Source: Stentor roeselii (taxonomy: Eukaryota > Ciliophora > Heterotrichea > Heterotrichida > Stentoridae). Taken from it: DNA of 64,000 bases. Numbering within the stretch: the first letter of the stretch is position 1; every line of letters starts with the position of its first letter. Under the pieces are notes generated by a model. The model was not told where the DNA came from. It did no database searches and saw only the letters and a program-made list of their open reading frames with translations. This document shows positions 40,201 through 52,400 of the stretch, in pieces. A program made the position numbers and the translations under genes. The stretch lies in the NCBI GenBank assembly GCA_006503475.1, contig RSEH01000096.1, positions 1-64,000 of the forward strand, read 5' to 3'.

Positions 40201-40337
40201 CATTAGGAAAATCATCATACTGGATATTATCCTTCGCAATAGGACTTTCCTGTGAAATTTTCCTAGAAATCTCAGTAATGTTTTGGAAAAACATGATGAA
40301 TCGTCATGATTTCGACCAGATAGAAAGCACGATTTAG
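34293..40337 (+). CDS. Furin-repeat, REJ-domain (polycystin-1-like) membrane protein
   Basis: 2014 aa from the ATG at 34293, chosen because it begins a signal peptide (MKGFLVAFFTGVVLGFLEF). Residues about 150-860 hold some twenty furin/EGF-like Cys modules (eg CPSNCLSCSSDFNCSIC). A large beta-rich region (about 900-1500) follows with REJ-type features, such as a TLTAAGSYNPN segment, a cysteine-containing FTWSYCKHAPGESCSL segment and repeated Ig-like strands. After a helical stretch come about 5-6 membrane helices (from about 1808 to 1990). REJ domains occur in polycystin-1 and egg-jelly receptors. No PLAT domain and no pore-type C terminus were seen. Likely a surface receptor; ligand unknown. 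Confidence 0.85.
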   Translation: MKGFLVAFFTGVVLGFLEFQKSFQVGFNLTGLEKTLNIYSEEIFGISQDFLKDFKPTSQDIPQGTCSELWKNQETIESPLLFLTLSEDPDEKSLKICKNLNGLKFSAKTSKKDLLEVIKIFLSDALLKDFNIFSVIIKHPTHGRRLAECLNNTNGCKVCSNSNFCKEPLDGYYLNTKEGTVAGRCERGCKTCIDDKNCSLCFDGYFFSSYSCNVCPSNCLSCSSDFNCSICDFGFFLIKGSCKVCMEGCSLCANATHCGKALEGFFITSQGLTQECPEGCKSCQGLTCTVCKASFFLINSKCLPCSEGCSKCSSQTLCETCLSGNYLSSSSVCLPCSSNCLTCSAEECTSCRLKFFISTIGSCSNCIENCQTCENSITCEKCDAGFYYNKKKVGCMPCSSGCLLCQDENTCLQCPDLGFWNSSGTCKSCSNGCDICSSDSSGNCESCHLGYYLESGSCFSCPIRCKTCYRGNCTSCDEGFRVVQGKCQKCPYGCLSCESSECKSCQIGFYFDGKKCVMCELNCFSCSDENNCLLCDFGYHLDGKNCIRCSDGAFSCNGTEDFSCFHGYFLENTDCGLCGENCETCSSSSICLRCSPEYVLSDGACSPCTSSCTACPSSYYLYNDTCNKCSENCLTCDSSSCSECQAGFWVNQGKCDLCGENCESCYNTSTCLICKHGYKLGSNGKCQSCTYSQCLCEDSYYSNASFSCNSCEYSCDKCNSTSSCQACISGYQLHSNMTCTSCPSNCKLCSGSTCLECNEGFILHDKICYQCNIHCKSCENLGACSICQNSFYLTSSFDCSPCVSNCKICNSDGCKQCYPGYYLDSSGLCEATIEKCLVYESSSFCTYCSNEFTSKNGDCYICQNIEITDSYFISNFSRIKIEFNKEINISVSYDWNCSECENIARPEGYYGFNCKCESEDNVLNIFMGLNFSMTSSSKILIITENLFTYICNDDQRVLVTYPRYFTLPSEPVPILEYQPVISYNCYSETVNFEVTSVRNSYGFDVSYIWLLTTSPSNVIAEGLAILEKSNLLTIQLSIFQNQDIELNITVTVRSMVSLSGTASAITNLTSKEYIAGRVDIESPRQLLFNKEYMITGKVVDACKDATVNFKWLIKGQNMTMFKSNLPHILYIPPYYLKPTSSNYTGTLTLSNSYNMQGLVNFTLIINYSPLVIIFNTLNSQIPSSKNYTLTAAGSYNPNIDDSNINNKKLKYDGMNFTWSYCKHAPGESCSLVEMVDQANKKEVTFNSSYLNNSINYVLSVQLNLSSDGYPSASKTAELYISSSDTQIDLFPKKEKYEMVNFGELFESTIIFNSTNILTLKWEIEGPVTKESKFIGINTPKLYVYRKSLEESYANYKITLNAYNSDNERVAFAFFSFIKNIPPVCSNELRVYPEKLGKSQIFYHNFIFAINNCVDNDEDYPLTYRFSLRICEYNCDEESILNNSAIFSAYYQLSIQKSFNRISSKVFHTSFYPSVQICDELKSCSKSTIGQIIAKEADSISSSKIIESYIENTKLYDMIPYYSIMYIKLFLNKISSDDYNYIYRLYSWYIRKQKIVNFDVAHICLSFINEQFKRTEGSKLKLRYIRQYLDESFRILKRNVDPITQQNADVFCEILNNVMYQISDDTSYMTLLELVLDYSDKFTTMFSNDRVVGDLILSKRSLTNSEIYMYKDTAKNIKNNLPEEMKNLLINVKSLDAEDIDIVVIFAISLKLNSKRFYYLSPGKSGSYNDTSLKYIMYYMIMISVDKNSLIVKIPSANKNDRCFGYHELNWVKDDYCSISSDQESISVSSSKITRVEDKNYFTVIPTKNLAPLGLSISLVALTLILVVYFWYQEKKYNEGKSDEYNKKRRRKALTLSTKEVILLNTLSLSFFSYNPNIYKVHKILQLALILNLQLMIDGGFFGWNVIKGKTITVVVGTGFIAPLITLPLNVLATYNIPYASTRLRRAFSISLIIMLILATVVISYINTSQALGKSSYWILSFAIGLSCEIFLEISVMFWKNMMNRHDFDQIESTI

Positions 40338-40415
40338 TTAAGATAATCTCTCAAAACAAACCCTAAAAATCCTAATTCCCAAATCAAATCTAAAACCTTT
40401 TTCCTTCAGTTATAA

Positions 40416-43400
40416 ATGATAAGTGGTCCAGAGTGGAAAAAATTCGAGTCGCTGTTAAAATCATCAGAGCCTGTCAAACTTCCGTCAATCCGAACATCAA
40501 CGCCACTCGCTCAAGACAAGAAATCATCTCAGCCCTCCCAGCGCCGTCCTCGTGAATCAAGATGCAAAAGTGAAGTAGCCGAAGAAGTGGCGCGTATTCG
40601 ATTCGGCTCAACAAATGAAGGAGTCCCAACCCTTGGACTGTTCAAGTCTTCTTATCTGAAGACGACTTTAAAGCCTTCAGAGATTCAGATTCCGAATAGT
40701 TCTTCATTGGCGGGGCAGAAGTTTTCACTTTCTTTCAGTCCTACGAAGACGGAAGCGACTTACACGTCAGATGTGCAGCCTGAGAAGAAACAGGTTAAAG
40801 AACTGCCGAAGTATCTGGGAATCTCTGATCGACACCTTCCTCTTGATTTGTTTGTTGAAGAAACTATGAAACCTGAGGAACTTATTAAGGAAGGAATGGA
40901 AAATGAAGAAAATAAATGTTGGGGAAAAACTCGATTTGAGTATGCGAATGGAGAAGCTAAGTGGATCGAGGTTCAGATTTTTTCTTTTGATGTTGAAACT
41001 AAACGATTTCATGTAAAAATACAAGAAAATGGGATGGAGAAACATGTTAGGAGGTATAATTTGATTTTTGATGTTGAGGATGAAGATGAGTTTCATGCTA
41101 GAAGGGAAAAAGCTATTGAACTTAGAAAGGAAGCTCGAAAGAGACTTACCAGGGAACTTTTTATTGCTACTCAGGTTAAGGAAATGTACCCCACTGAAGG
41201 AATGAGTGTTAAGACACTTGAAGGGGTTTATAAGAGGATCGGCATCGACCTAAACCGTTATCCCCGATCATCAGTTGAAAAATACCTTCTTCAAATCCAC
41301 GCAATTCACGACTACAGCATTTTAAAGTCCTGTTTCAACTACTTTTTCTACGAGCCTCACCTACAAGCCGCAATGAAAGGTTTAGAAATCGATCCTCCAT
41401 CAAAGCCCGAAATAAAATCCCAAAAGTTCTACAAAAATCCAAGTTCTTACATGAAATCCACAGCGCGTATCCAAAAATATTCTTTAGTTTCAAGTAACTT
41501 CATGTTAAGCTGCCTTCAAGACATCCAAGACTGTTACCTTTCAACGATATCAAGAAAGCCTTTATTCGAATTCCCGACATCTGAAAGCAATTCAGACCCA
41601 AACGACTCATACGAACTTCCCGTTGTTTTGAGGAACTTTGTGTTAATGCAGTATCGAGTGATTAATAACTTTAAAAAAGTCGCTACTGAGAACTGGTCAG
41701 TTCGAAGTGGAGAATGCATTCGAAAACGACTCAGCACTATCATGGATCTTGACAGTCCTGATTTGAAGTACCAGGCAGTAAAGCCAGAAGTTTTGAAGTT
41801 GTTAAGACTTATCAAATTTCGCATGGAAGCCATGGTCAATGACTGTCTTGATCGCAGTTTAAGAGTCTTTGAAGAGTTTGTTATGAGCTTCGCTGCAAGG
41901 AAAGCAGGCATGTTTAAAAGAGATGTAAATAAAAAGACTCAGAGACAACCTTTTATTAATGTGAACATCATTATCACAGTTAATAAAAAAAATTCACTTA
42001 AAAGTATTCAGACTGACCCTCCACTTGAAGGAATCATTCAGGAACTTTGGAGCATTCCTGAACATATGTGTAAAGCTTTGTCGAATTTAGAAGCTGTTGA
42101 ACAGTGGATTTTTGCTGGACTTTCTGATAACCCGGTTCAGTATCTTTCTAATCCTGATATTGACCATCACCCGTTCTTGTCGAAAATCGCTACTTCTGTT
42201 AAGATGATCTTGAAAAATGCTATCATGAATGTTGAGAGACTTGTTGATAATTTGAAAGGTTTTGAGTATATTTTAAACTCGAATATTGAAGATATAAAAA
42301 AACAGATCAATCAACTCACTGATCATGTTGCTGGAGAGTCAGAATCAGTTAAAAGTGAAGGAATTTTTGAGAAAAAGTTTTCTGAGTTTTTGATGAAACT
42401 TGTACAGGATTATTGGAAAATTCGACAGAGTTTTGTTGGGTATTATGACTTTGGAATGATTTCTGTTAATATGGAAGATATTAGGGTTCAGCTTATTCAG
42501 GATGCTGAGGCCTTGCAAAAACCCATAATCGCAATCCTAACAGATGACTTAAAAAAAGACATAATAATCTACACCCAGCAATTCGAGACAATGCGAGACA
42601 AAGCAGCAAAAAACTGCACCAGTATCGACGAGGTTTCCGAAACTCTAGAATTTCTAAACAACGCAGGTAAAGAAGTAGAAGAAATGCGTAAAAAAGTATG
42701 GGAAAGTTCAAAAAAATTCGAAAGTCTTCTAGAGCTCAGCATTAACCTAGAGTCCCCATATATCGAGAAGTACATCGCAATGTTTCACTGGCCAAAGTTC
42801 CTTCTCGAGTTTTTTTCTACTCGTTTAAAAGAACTTGCTCTTGCGAACCAGACCTTAGTTCAAGAAATGAACGACCAAAAGCAAAAAATCCTTTCAACCA
42901 TTTCAGACTTCGCAAAAGAATTCGACCAGTTCAAGACATACGGCAGGAAAAACAAGCAATTGCCAGTGGAATACGTTGAAGAACTCGCTGATAAGGCAAA
43001 AGCTCTTAAAACAAGATTAAAAGCAATTAAAGAAGAAACTGATATTATCAATAGAAGAGAAAATTTACTGGGATTTGAAATTTCTCAGTATAGAGAACTC
43101 AATAAACTTATTGAATTTGCAGAACCTTATTTTGAAGTATGGAAACTTGCTAATGACTTTAAAACTTCACTGCCGTATTGGTTTGAAACTGCTATTTCTA
43201 GGTTGAATATTGAAAAGGTTTATAATTCAGTTAGCTCTTGGGTTAAAAGTCTTTCGAGGCTCGAAGAACTTTTCTTGAACTCGAAAAGACATTTAAAGGT
43301 AGTGAAAGTTATTTTTGCTGAACTTGATGTGTTTAGAGGGTACTTGCCTTTGATCACTTCTCTGACCACTCAAGGTCTTCGAGAACGTCACTGGAAAGAA

Positions 43401-46400
43401 TTCCGTGAAAAGTTACGAATCGCATTAAACCCTGACCTTCTCCTTTCCCTATCAGATCTTCTAACTTTAGAACTTCACCAACCAGCTCAACTAACAATAA
43501 TAACAGAAATAGCTGAGCGTGCTTCACGTGAAATGACAATAGAAAAAACCTTAGATGCTTTAGAAGCTGAATGGAGTGCAAAAGAGTTTAATTTAATGCG
43601 TTATAAAGACATTTTCCTTTTAACCCATGCAGAAGACCTTCAGCTTCAAGTAGACGACAATATAATGAAAGTCCAAACATTGAGGTCAAGTCCTTACATA
43701 GCGCCATTCAGAGACAAAGTAATGAACTGGGAAAAGAACTTAAGACAAATAACAGATCTTCTCAATGAATGGGTAAGAGTCCAGAAGTACTGGCTTTACC
43801 TCGAACCCATCTTCGGAAGTAAAGACATGTCCTCCCAAATGCAAGCTGAAGCGAAAAAATTCGCAGAGGTCGACACAGACATCAGAAAAATGGTTGGAAT
43901 CGTTCATGAAAGCAAGTCAGTACTTATCGTCGCTTGTTCTGATATGTCCATTGCTTATTTTTCTCAGTGTAATGAAGGATGTGAAAAAATTCTTAGAAGT
44001 CTTAAACATTACCTTGATGTAAAAAGGACGATTTTTCCGAGGTTTTACTTTTTGTCTGATGATGAAATTCTTGATCTTCAGTCTCATACTGTTAACCCTC
44101 GGTCTGTACAGAAGCAGCTTCATAAATGTTTTCCTGCTGTTGCTGCTGTTTTGTTTTCGGATAATGATGATGTCATCGCGCTCAGGTCACATGAAAAAGA
44201 AGATGTTAAATTAATTGACTCTATTGACCCTAGGCTTAATTTAGAGGACTGGCTTAATGAAATTCAGGCTTCTATGGTCAAGACTATCAAAAATTTTATT
44301 AATAATGCCTATGCCACGCCGAAGAGAAGGTATCATGAATGGCCTAATCAGGCTAATATTGAGGCTCAGAATGTCATGTGGACTTATATTTGCTCTAAGA
44401 TTCTACAGGGAGAAGGGTTTAAGATATTGTTTGAAGAGTTTTTAGAAGTTGATGATGTTATTGATGTTCCTCGAAGAAATGCCCCTCGTTCCAACTTTTT
44501 CACAGAATACAAAAGAAGAATAGAAAAAGAAGTAATAAAACTAGTAGCCTTAGTAAGAACAACCTACCAAAGAGCAATCCGAAACAGTTACAGTAACCAA
44601 GCCCAGCACTTTATAAACCAAAGAGACAACATCGACTCTTTAATGTCAGTTGTATCCGAAGAAGACTTCACCTGGCAGGTTCTAATAAAGCACTACATAG
44701 AAGACGACAGTTTATTAATCAGATCAATGAACAGGACCTTCCGCTACCGTTACGAGTACATCGGAACAACTCATCGTCTTGTCATCACTCCTCTCACAGC
44801 CCGGGCTCAAAGTTCTTTGCTTTTATCAGCCAGCCTCCGCTTCGCAGGGTCCCCTGAAGGTCCTGCAGGGACAGGAAAGACTGAAACGACGAAAGAACTT
44901 GCTCGGATTATTGGAGTTTATTGTCTTGTCTTTAACTGCTCTGAAGGAGTTGATGCTTTTTCAATGGCGTCTTTTTTTAAGGGACTCGCTATTTGTGGGG
45001 CTTGGTCTTGTTTTGATGAGTTTAATAGAATTGAATCTGAGGTGTTGTCTGTTGTTTCTCAGCAGATTCTGTCGATTTCAATGAGTTTGAGGGCTAGAGC
45101 TACTGATATGGAGTTTGAAGGGATTAATATTAGACTTGATGAGTCTTTTGCGGTTTTTGCTACTATGAACCCTTTTTATAAGGGAAGGTCTCAGTTGCCC
45201 GATAGTGTCAAGATTTTATTAAGGCCTGTTTCGATGACTGTGCCGGATACTTTAATGATTTCTCAGATTTCGTTGTATTCTTTTGGGTTTAGACTTGCGA
45301 AAATGCTTTCTTTTAGGATTGCTACTGTTTTTAAATTGTGTGATGAACAGCTTTCTACTCAGGATCATTATGAGTTTGGACTTAGGACACTTAAAAGTGT
45401 GCTTATCGCTGCTTCGAACCTGCGCGCCCGTGCACACGCCGATTCGAAAGTCCCAATATCCCTAATCCGTCGTTTCGCCGCAAACTCCGCATCACACGAG
45501 GCTTTAGTAAATTCAGGAAAAATAACCGAAGACAAGACAGCCTTATCCCCAGAAGTAGAACTAAGCATAATCCTCCGTGCATTATTCATGTGTAACAAGC
45601 CTAAACTAGTGGGTCAAGACGAAAAAATCTTCAAAAACATTTTAGAAGACGTCTTTCCCGGAGCGAAATTCAGCGAAATCACTGACACAGACCTTCACAA
45701 GTCAATAAGCGAGATAATCCAAGAGCATCAGCTTTCCCCGAACCCTGACTTCGCAAAGAAAGTTTACCAGGTCTACGAAACGATGGCCGTGCGGCACGGA
45801 ATCATGCTTGTCGGAGACACCATGACGGGGAAAACGACTTCAATCAACATTCTCCACGAAGCTCTTAACCGTTTAAAGGCAAAAGAACTTGCAGACCGTC
45901 TTCTTATCTGGACAAAGTCCGAGTATAAAGCAGAACAAGCTGAGTACTACAAGACTCTCATCACGTCATTCAAAGAACTTCAAATCGACATTGATACAAT
46001 TGAGGAACTTCGGTTTAAAGACTATCTTCCTTTTATCTCGCTGCAAGAATTGAAGACTATTAGAAATCAATGTGAACACCCAGGAGTACTGCAGCTTAGT
46101 CTTAATCCAAAGGCACATCTTCTTCATAGGCTTTTTGGAGCTTTTGATGAAAATACTAGGGAGTGGCAGGATGGACTGGCTTCAAGCATTATGAGGAAAC
46201 TTATGTTTGAAGGGACTAAGAGGATGAAATGGCTTGTTTTTGATGGACCGATTGATATTTATTGGGTGGAAAACTTGAATACGGCTTTGGATGATAATAA
46301 AAAACTTTGTCTTACTTCTGGAGAGACGATTCTTATTGGAACTGATATGACCTTGATTTTTGAAGTTGATTCTTTGGAACATGCGAGTCCTGCAACTGTT

Positions 46401-49400
46401 TCTAGATGTGGAATGATTTTTTATGACTTTTCTTTGGTACCTGTTTCTGATGTTTTTGCGAATTATACGAGGAAACAGATTCCTGATATACTTAAGGATT
46501 ATGCTGGAAAACTTGAACATCTTTTTAAGTGGATTGTTAAACCTTGCCTTGAAATTATTAAAAAGGTTGAGATTAATTTTCCTGCTACTGAGTATTGGCT
46601 TGTTAACTCTTTTATTAGTCTTTTGGATTCACTTTTAAATCACTTCAGATCTATGCCTGCTCTTAATAATAATGAAGTTGAAAGTACGGATTTCTTGGGA
46701 GATGTTAATATCACTGCTCATAAAATGCCTCAGAAAGAGAATAAGAATAATGCTGGACTTTCAGCTACTGCTTTGCTTAGTGTTGAATCTTCTTTTATTT
46801 TTAGTGTTGTTTGGACTTTTGGATCGCTTCTTGTCCATTCTAAAGATCGAGATGCTTTCGATGATTTCCTAAGAGAAAGAATCGGAATAGAAGACCTAAG
46901 CGATGATTTACCATCCTCAATGCGTAAAAATGTAGTCCAAACAACATCCAACAACTCCAGCAACTACTTCTCCCTCCCGCCAGACGAGGTTCAAAGACCA
47001 AATTTCGCTCTTCCTCTAAAGAAAAAAATAAAAGTATTCGACATGGTCTACGACAAAGACCGTAAAGACTGGATAAAATTCGACGACTTCAACTCCAACA
47101 ATTTCATAGAATTCAACAACGACAAAGACAGTCCAGAGTTGATGATAGTTCCAACGCACGACATCACAAAAACCTTCTTCCTCCTTGAAATCCTCGCAGA
47201 TGCTCGTAAGTCTCTTCTTCTAGCAGGTCAAACAGGTACCGGCAAAAGTGTTCTTCTCAAGCAATTCATGTCAAAACGGTTGAAATCAGGAGAGTCAATC
47301 ACCACGATGATCAATTTCACAGCAACCATCACCAGTGAGAGTTTCCAAAAGCGAATCGAAGCTAAACTTGAAAGACATCGAAAAGGAGTACTCGCCCCAA
47401 TGCTAGGCCGTCATTTAATCGTGATCGCGGAAGATATTCACATGGCTTCGCAAGAAGAACAAGGCGCGCACCCGACCCTTGAACTTCTGAGACAATGGTT
47501 TGATTACTCAGGGTGGTTCGATATGAAATTTTCGGACTTTCGCAAATTGGAAAACTTGTTTTATGTGGCTTGTATCACTCCGAGAATAGGAAATGAAAAA
47601 ATGATGTCGAGTAGGATTTTAAGACATTTTGCTTTGGTTACTATGGGACAACCCACTGATAGGACTTTTCATGAAATTTTTGAAACGATTTACTCGGAAA
47701 TTTCGAGAAAGTTCTCGGAAAGGGCTACTCGTGGAATTGAAGATCGAATTGTTTTAGCTACGCTGGACCTTTATCGGAAGGTGGAGGAACAGTTTAAACC
47801 GACTCCTAACAGGATTCATTATACTTTTAATATTAGAGATGTTGGGAATGTATTCAAAGGAATGAGTCTTTGTAATCCTAAGACTATCAGGAAAAAGGAT
47901 AATTTGATTAGACTTTGGTATCATGAAGGACTTAGGATTTTTTATGATCGACTTGTGGATGATAATGATCGGGTTGCCTTTTTAAGGATTATTGACTCAG
48001 TAACAATCGAAAACTTCAAAAGCGTAAATTTTAAATAGCTTGCAAATTCAGTTGTCGACAAAGAACTTCCTCCTCCAGACAAAAACGAAATGGAAGGATA
48101 CGTGCCGACCCCTCCAGCCGAGCTTCTAAAAGGTAAAAACCTTCCAATATTCGGAGTTCTCTTCCGAGGAGGAGGAGCCTTCCAAGACTACACCGAGTTA
48201 AAAAACCTAGAAACAGCAGCAGAGAGTATAAAGTCAAGTCTCGACAAGTACAACCAAGAAAACCCTCCAATAAACATCGTGATTTTCGACTACATCATCG
48301 AGCACATGCTTCGCATTTGCCGAGTAATAAAAAGTTCTCAGTCCCATTGTCTCTTAGTTGGAGTAGGCGGGTCAGGCAAACACGCTTTGGCAAAATTAGC
48401 AGCTTTTATGTTTTCCTACACAATTCACTCAATTGACTTAAAGTATCAGTATTCGCCTGATGACTGGCGCGACGACATCAAAAAGATTTTGTATTCGGCA
48501 GGAGTTGACCAGAATCGAGGAGTTTTCGTGATTTATGAATCGCAAATCGTAAATGAAGCATTTTTAGAAGACTTGCATAATTTTTTGAATTCTGGGGAAA
48601 TTCCACTTTTGTTTACTAATGAAGAAATTGCTAAAATTGTAGGGAATAATTTACCCACTGGAGAAAGTGATAAAGTTGCTGATTGGCATCGGTTTGTGAA
48701 TAATTGCAAAAATAATTTGACTGTTGTTATTTGTATGAGTCCGGTTGGAGGCAAGTTTAGGCAACGGGTTAGACTTTTTCCTGCTCTTGTTAATTGTACG
48801 ACTATTGATTGGTTCTTGGATTGGCCTAATGAAGGACTGGCTTCTGTTGCGAATTATTATTTGCAGAATGTTCAGGATGTACAGGCGAATATTATTTCAG
48901 GGGTTGCGCATGTCTGTTCCTCAATTTTCAACGACCTAAAATTAAAAGCTGATGAATTACTCCACAAAGAAGGTCGTTTTGTTTACACAACTCCTCAATC
49001 CTTCATCGATTTCTTGCGAGCATTTTCTCATTTTTTAATGACTAAAAAAGACTCAATAGAGTCAGTTCGAAAAACATACGACAGCAGTTTGACCCTTCTT
49101 CAAGCAACCAAAGAAGAGCTAAAAATTTTACAAGAAAATTTAAAAGCCCAAGAGAAAGACCTAGGAAAACATGAAAGTGACTTAAAAGAAATCATCAAAG
49201 TCGTCGAAGAACAAGAAGAAGAACTGGAAAAAAAACAGTCTCAGGTCTCAGTCGAAGAAGCCATCGTCTCGAAAGAAGTCAATGAAGCTGAAGCTATGAG
49301 AGCTGAATGCCAAGCACAACTTGATATCGTCATGCCTGAACTCGACAATGCTCGAGAAGCTTTGAAAAAACTCTCGAAATATGAGATCTCGGAATTGAAA

Positions 49401-52400
49401 GCACTTAATAAACCTCCTTTGCCTGTCAAAATGGTTTTAGAAGCTGTTTGTATTATTTTAGGGGTTCCTCCTGCTCGATATAAAAAAGGAGGAGAGTTTG
49501 TTGAAGACTATTGGATGGCTGCTATGGGGAAAAAAGTACTTGGAGATCAGAAAATACTTGAGAAGTTGGTTACTTTTGATAAAGTCATCATCTCTAAAAA
49601 CGTCATCGAAAAGCTAGAAAACTTCATAAAAAACCCTGAATTCGATCCAGAAGTAGCATCCCACGCATCCGAAGCAGCAAAAGGAATGTGCCTCTGGGTA
49701 AGAGCAATGGTAAACTTAAACTACGTGCAACGAGAAATAAAGCCAAAAGAAAAAGCCCTTTCCGAGGCTCAAAAGCACTGCGACATCCTCACAAAGCAAT
49801 TAAAAATAAAGAAAAAAGAGTTAAAAGGTATCCAAACACAAATGGAAGCCCTTCTAACCGAAAAATCAAAAAAAGAAAAAGAACGTGAATCAATTTTATC
49901 CACAATTCGAACAAACAAGAAAAAAATCGACCGAGCAGAGAAGCTAATCGGAGGACTTGGAGGAGAAATGCAGAGATGGACAGTAACAACTCGTCTTCTC
50001 GCTTCAGGACTAGTCAATCTTGTGGGCGACTCACTACTCGGCGCCGCTTTCATCATGTTCCTCGGTCCTTTTCCCCGTGCATACCGCGAAGCCTGCCTTG
50101 AGAAGTGGCAGACGATGATAACTCAACATGGAGTGAATAGTTCTCAAAACTTAAACTTAATCTCCATGTTTAGTGACCCAGTCGCTGTCAGGGAGTGGAT
50201 CGCGAATGAGCTTCCGAATGATGATTATTCAGTTGAAAATGTGTTGATGTTGAATAACTCTTTGAAGTACTCCATCTGCATTGACCCTCAAGGACAGGCT
50301 TATCGTTGGCTGTTGAATACTTACCCTGAAGTGAGTATTACGAGGTTTAATGATCCTAAATTCATCACTTCGATGGAGTCTGCTATTCAGTTCGGAAACC
50401 CGATTATTATACAGGTCGAGGAAACTGTTGATCCTGTCATGCTTCCACTGCTTATGAAAGAATTTAGTGCAACTGGGTCTATTAGGTTCTCGGATGCTGA
50501 TCTTAGGTGTCATTCTGAGTTTAGACTTTTTATGACTACTCGACTTAATAACCCACATTATCATCCGGAACTTTGCTCTATTGTTGCATTGTTGAACTTT
50601 GCTATTAACTCTGATGGACTTTATGATCAGGTACTTGGATTGATTGTTACTTCTGAAAGAAGGGAATTGGAAGAAAGACATATTAGCTTGATCAGTCAAA
50701 GCACCCAAAACAAAAAAGAGTTAAAAAACCTTGAAAGTCAAATCGTTGAACAACTAAGCACATTTCAAGGCGACATCCTAGAAGATGAAGAGTTAGTCGA
50801 GCACCTAAACGCCTTAAAGCAAACAGCTGAAGACATCGCTCAACGTATCCGAAACAGTGAAAAAACCGAGAAAAGAATAAACAAAGCAAGAGACATCTAC
50901 TCTCCAGTAGCAACACGTGCAACATCATTATTTTTCTCCGTGTTAGACATAGCAAAAATCCGCCCAATTTACCAGTTTTCCTTGAAATGGTTTCTTCGTC
51001 ACTGCCAAATCGTCTTAAAAAACAACACCGATTCAAACGACGACAGCAAAAGAGTGATTTTTCTAATCAACAGTCTAACTTCTCATCTTCATAAAAAAGT
51101 TTGCATCTCTCTTTTCGACAAAGACAAGCTTTTATTCTCAGTCCTTCTTTCATTCAAAATAATCCTAACAGAAGAAAAGGTCACTAAAGACCTAATTAAC
51201 TATTTACTTGATGATGGAGTTGAAAGGATTATTGAAGAGTCACCTTTGGACTACATATCTGATGACATCTGGTGCAAACTTCGAGAACTTTCATCATTTT
51301 ACCCTTTCAAAGAACCTCCAATCACTAATCTGATCGTTCAATTCCCAGATCTCTGGAAAAAAGCTTATTTATTATCTGAAAAACCTGAAACTGAAGCAAT
51401 TCCCGGCCCTTATAACCTTTCCTTACCCACTGACCAAAAATCATATGAAATGAAAGGACGTGAAGAAGGCGATGTTTCAAGTCTCTTTCAATACACCCAG
51501 AAAAGATTTGAAAAAAGAAAAACCTTAGAAGCTTCCACTTCCGACAGAACCAAAAAAATCTTTGTTTGTCTTCAAAGAATGTGCGTGATAAAAGCAATAA
51601 GAAATGAAAGACTAATGCAATCTTACGACCTTCTCATCTCAGCAGTTCTCGGACCTGAGTTCTTAATTCCAGACCCAGGGTCCATTGAAAGCGCTTTAGA
51701 GGATTCAGGTCTTGTAACACCTTACTTGATTTTTCATACTTTCGCATCAGACCCGGTAAGCGAGTTGTTTTCTTTATCGAACCGCGCGAAAAAAGGCCCA
51801 AAACTCCAGACCTTGTCCTTGGGTCTTGGAAAAGTAGCGACGGCCTTGGACATGATCGACCGAGCAAGGGACAAAGGCAAGTGGCTTCTTCTTCAAAACT
51901 TGCATCTCTGTCCTAGTTTCCTTCCAGGCCTTGAAGACTCTTTAGACAAGATGAACCCTGCAGCGACTCATCGTGATTTTCGTCTTTTCCTGACAAGTAA
52001 CCCGTCACATCCTCTTCCTATTTCTATCTTACAAGCCTGCATTAAAATTTCAGTTGAACCTGCAACAGGTGTCAAGATCAGCTTATTGAAAAATTTAAAT
52101 GCCATTGAAAGTCACTTCACTGAAGCTAACGACTTGCAAAAAAGACTGATGTTTGGACTGTGCTTCGCACATTCAGTGATACATGAAAGGACTCGATACA
52201 CTGGAGTCGGCTGGAGCCGGCCTTATGACTTCACAGAGTCGGACTTTTTGGCCTCGGCTTCAGTCATTTTGCAGTTTTCTGAAGAGGCTTTCGGCTGGGA
52301 ACTGCTGAGGTACTCTATTATTGACTTGACTTATGGAGGAAGACTTTCTGAGCCTCAGGACTTGAAACTCATCGAGGCCTTGTTGAAGCCGATTCTTAGT

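Noticed and set aside
48024-48089. Dynein as two genes or a pseudogene with a nonsense codon
   Set aside because: The stop is the end of a 15-nt GT...AG segment whose removal gives a continuous, motif-complete heavy chain.
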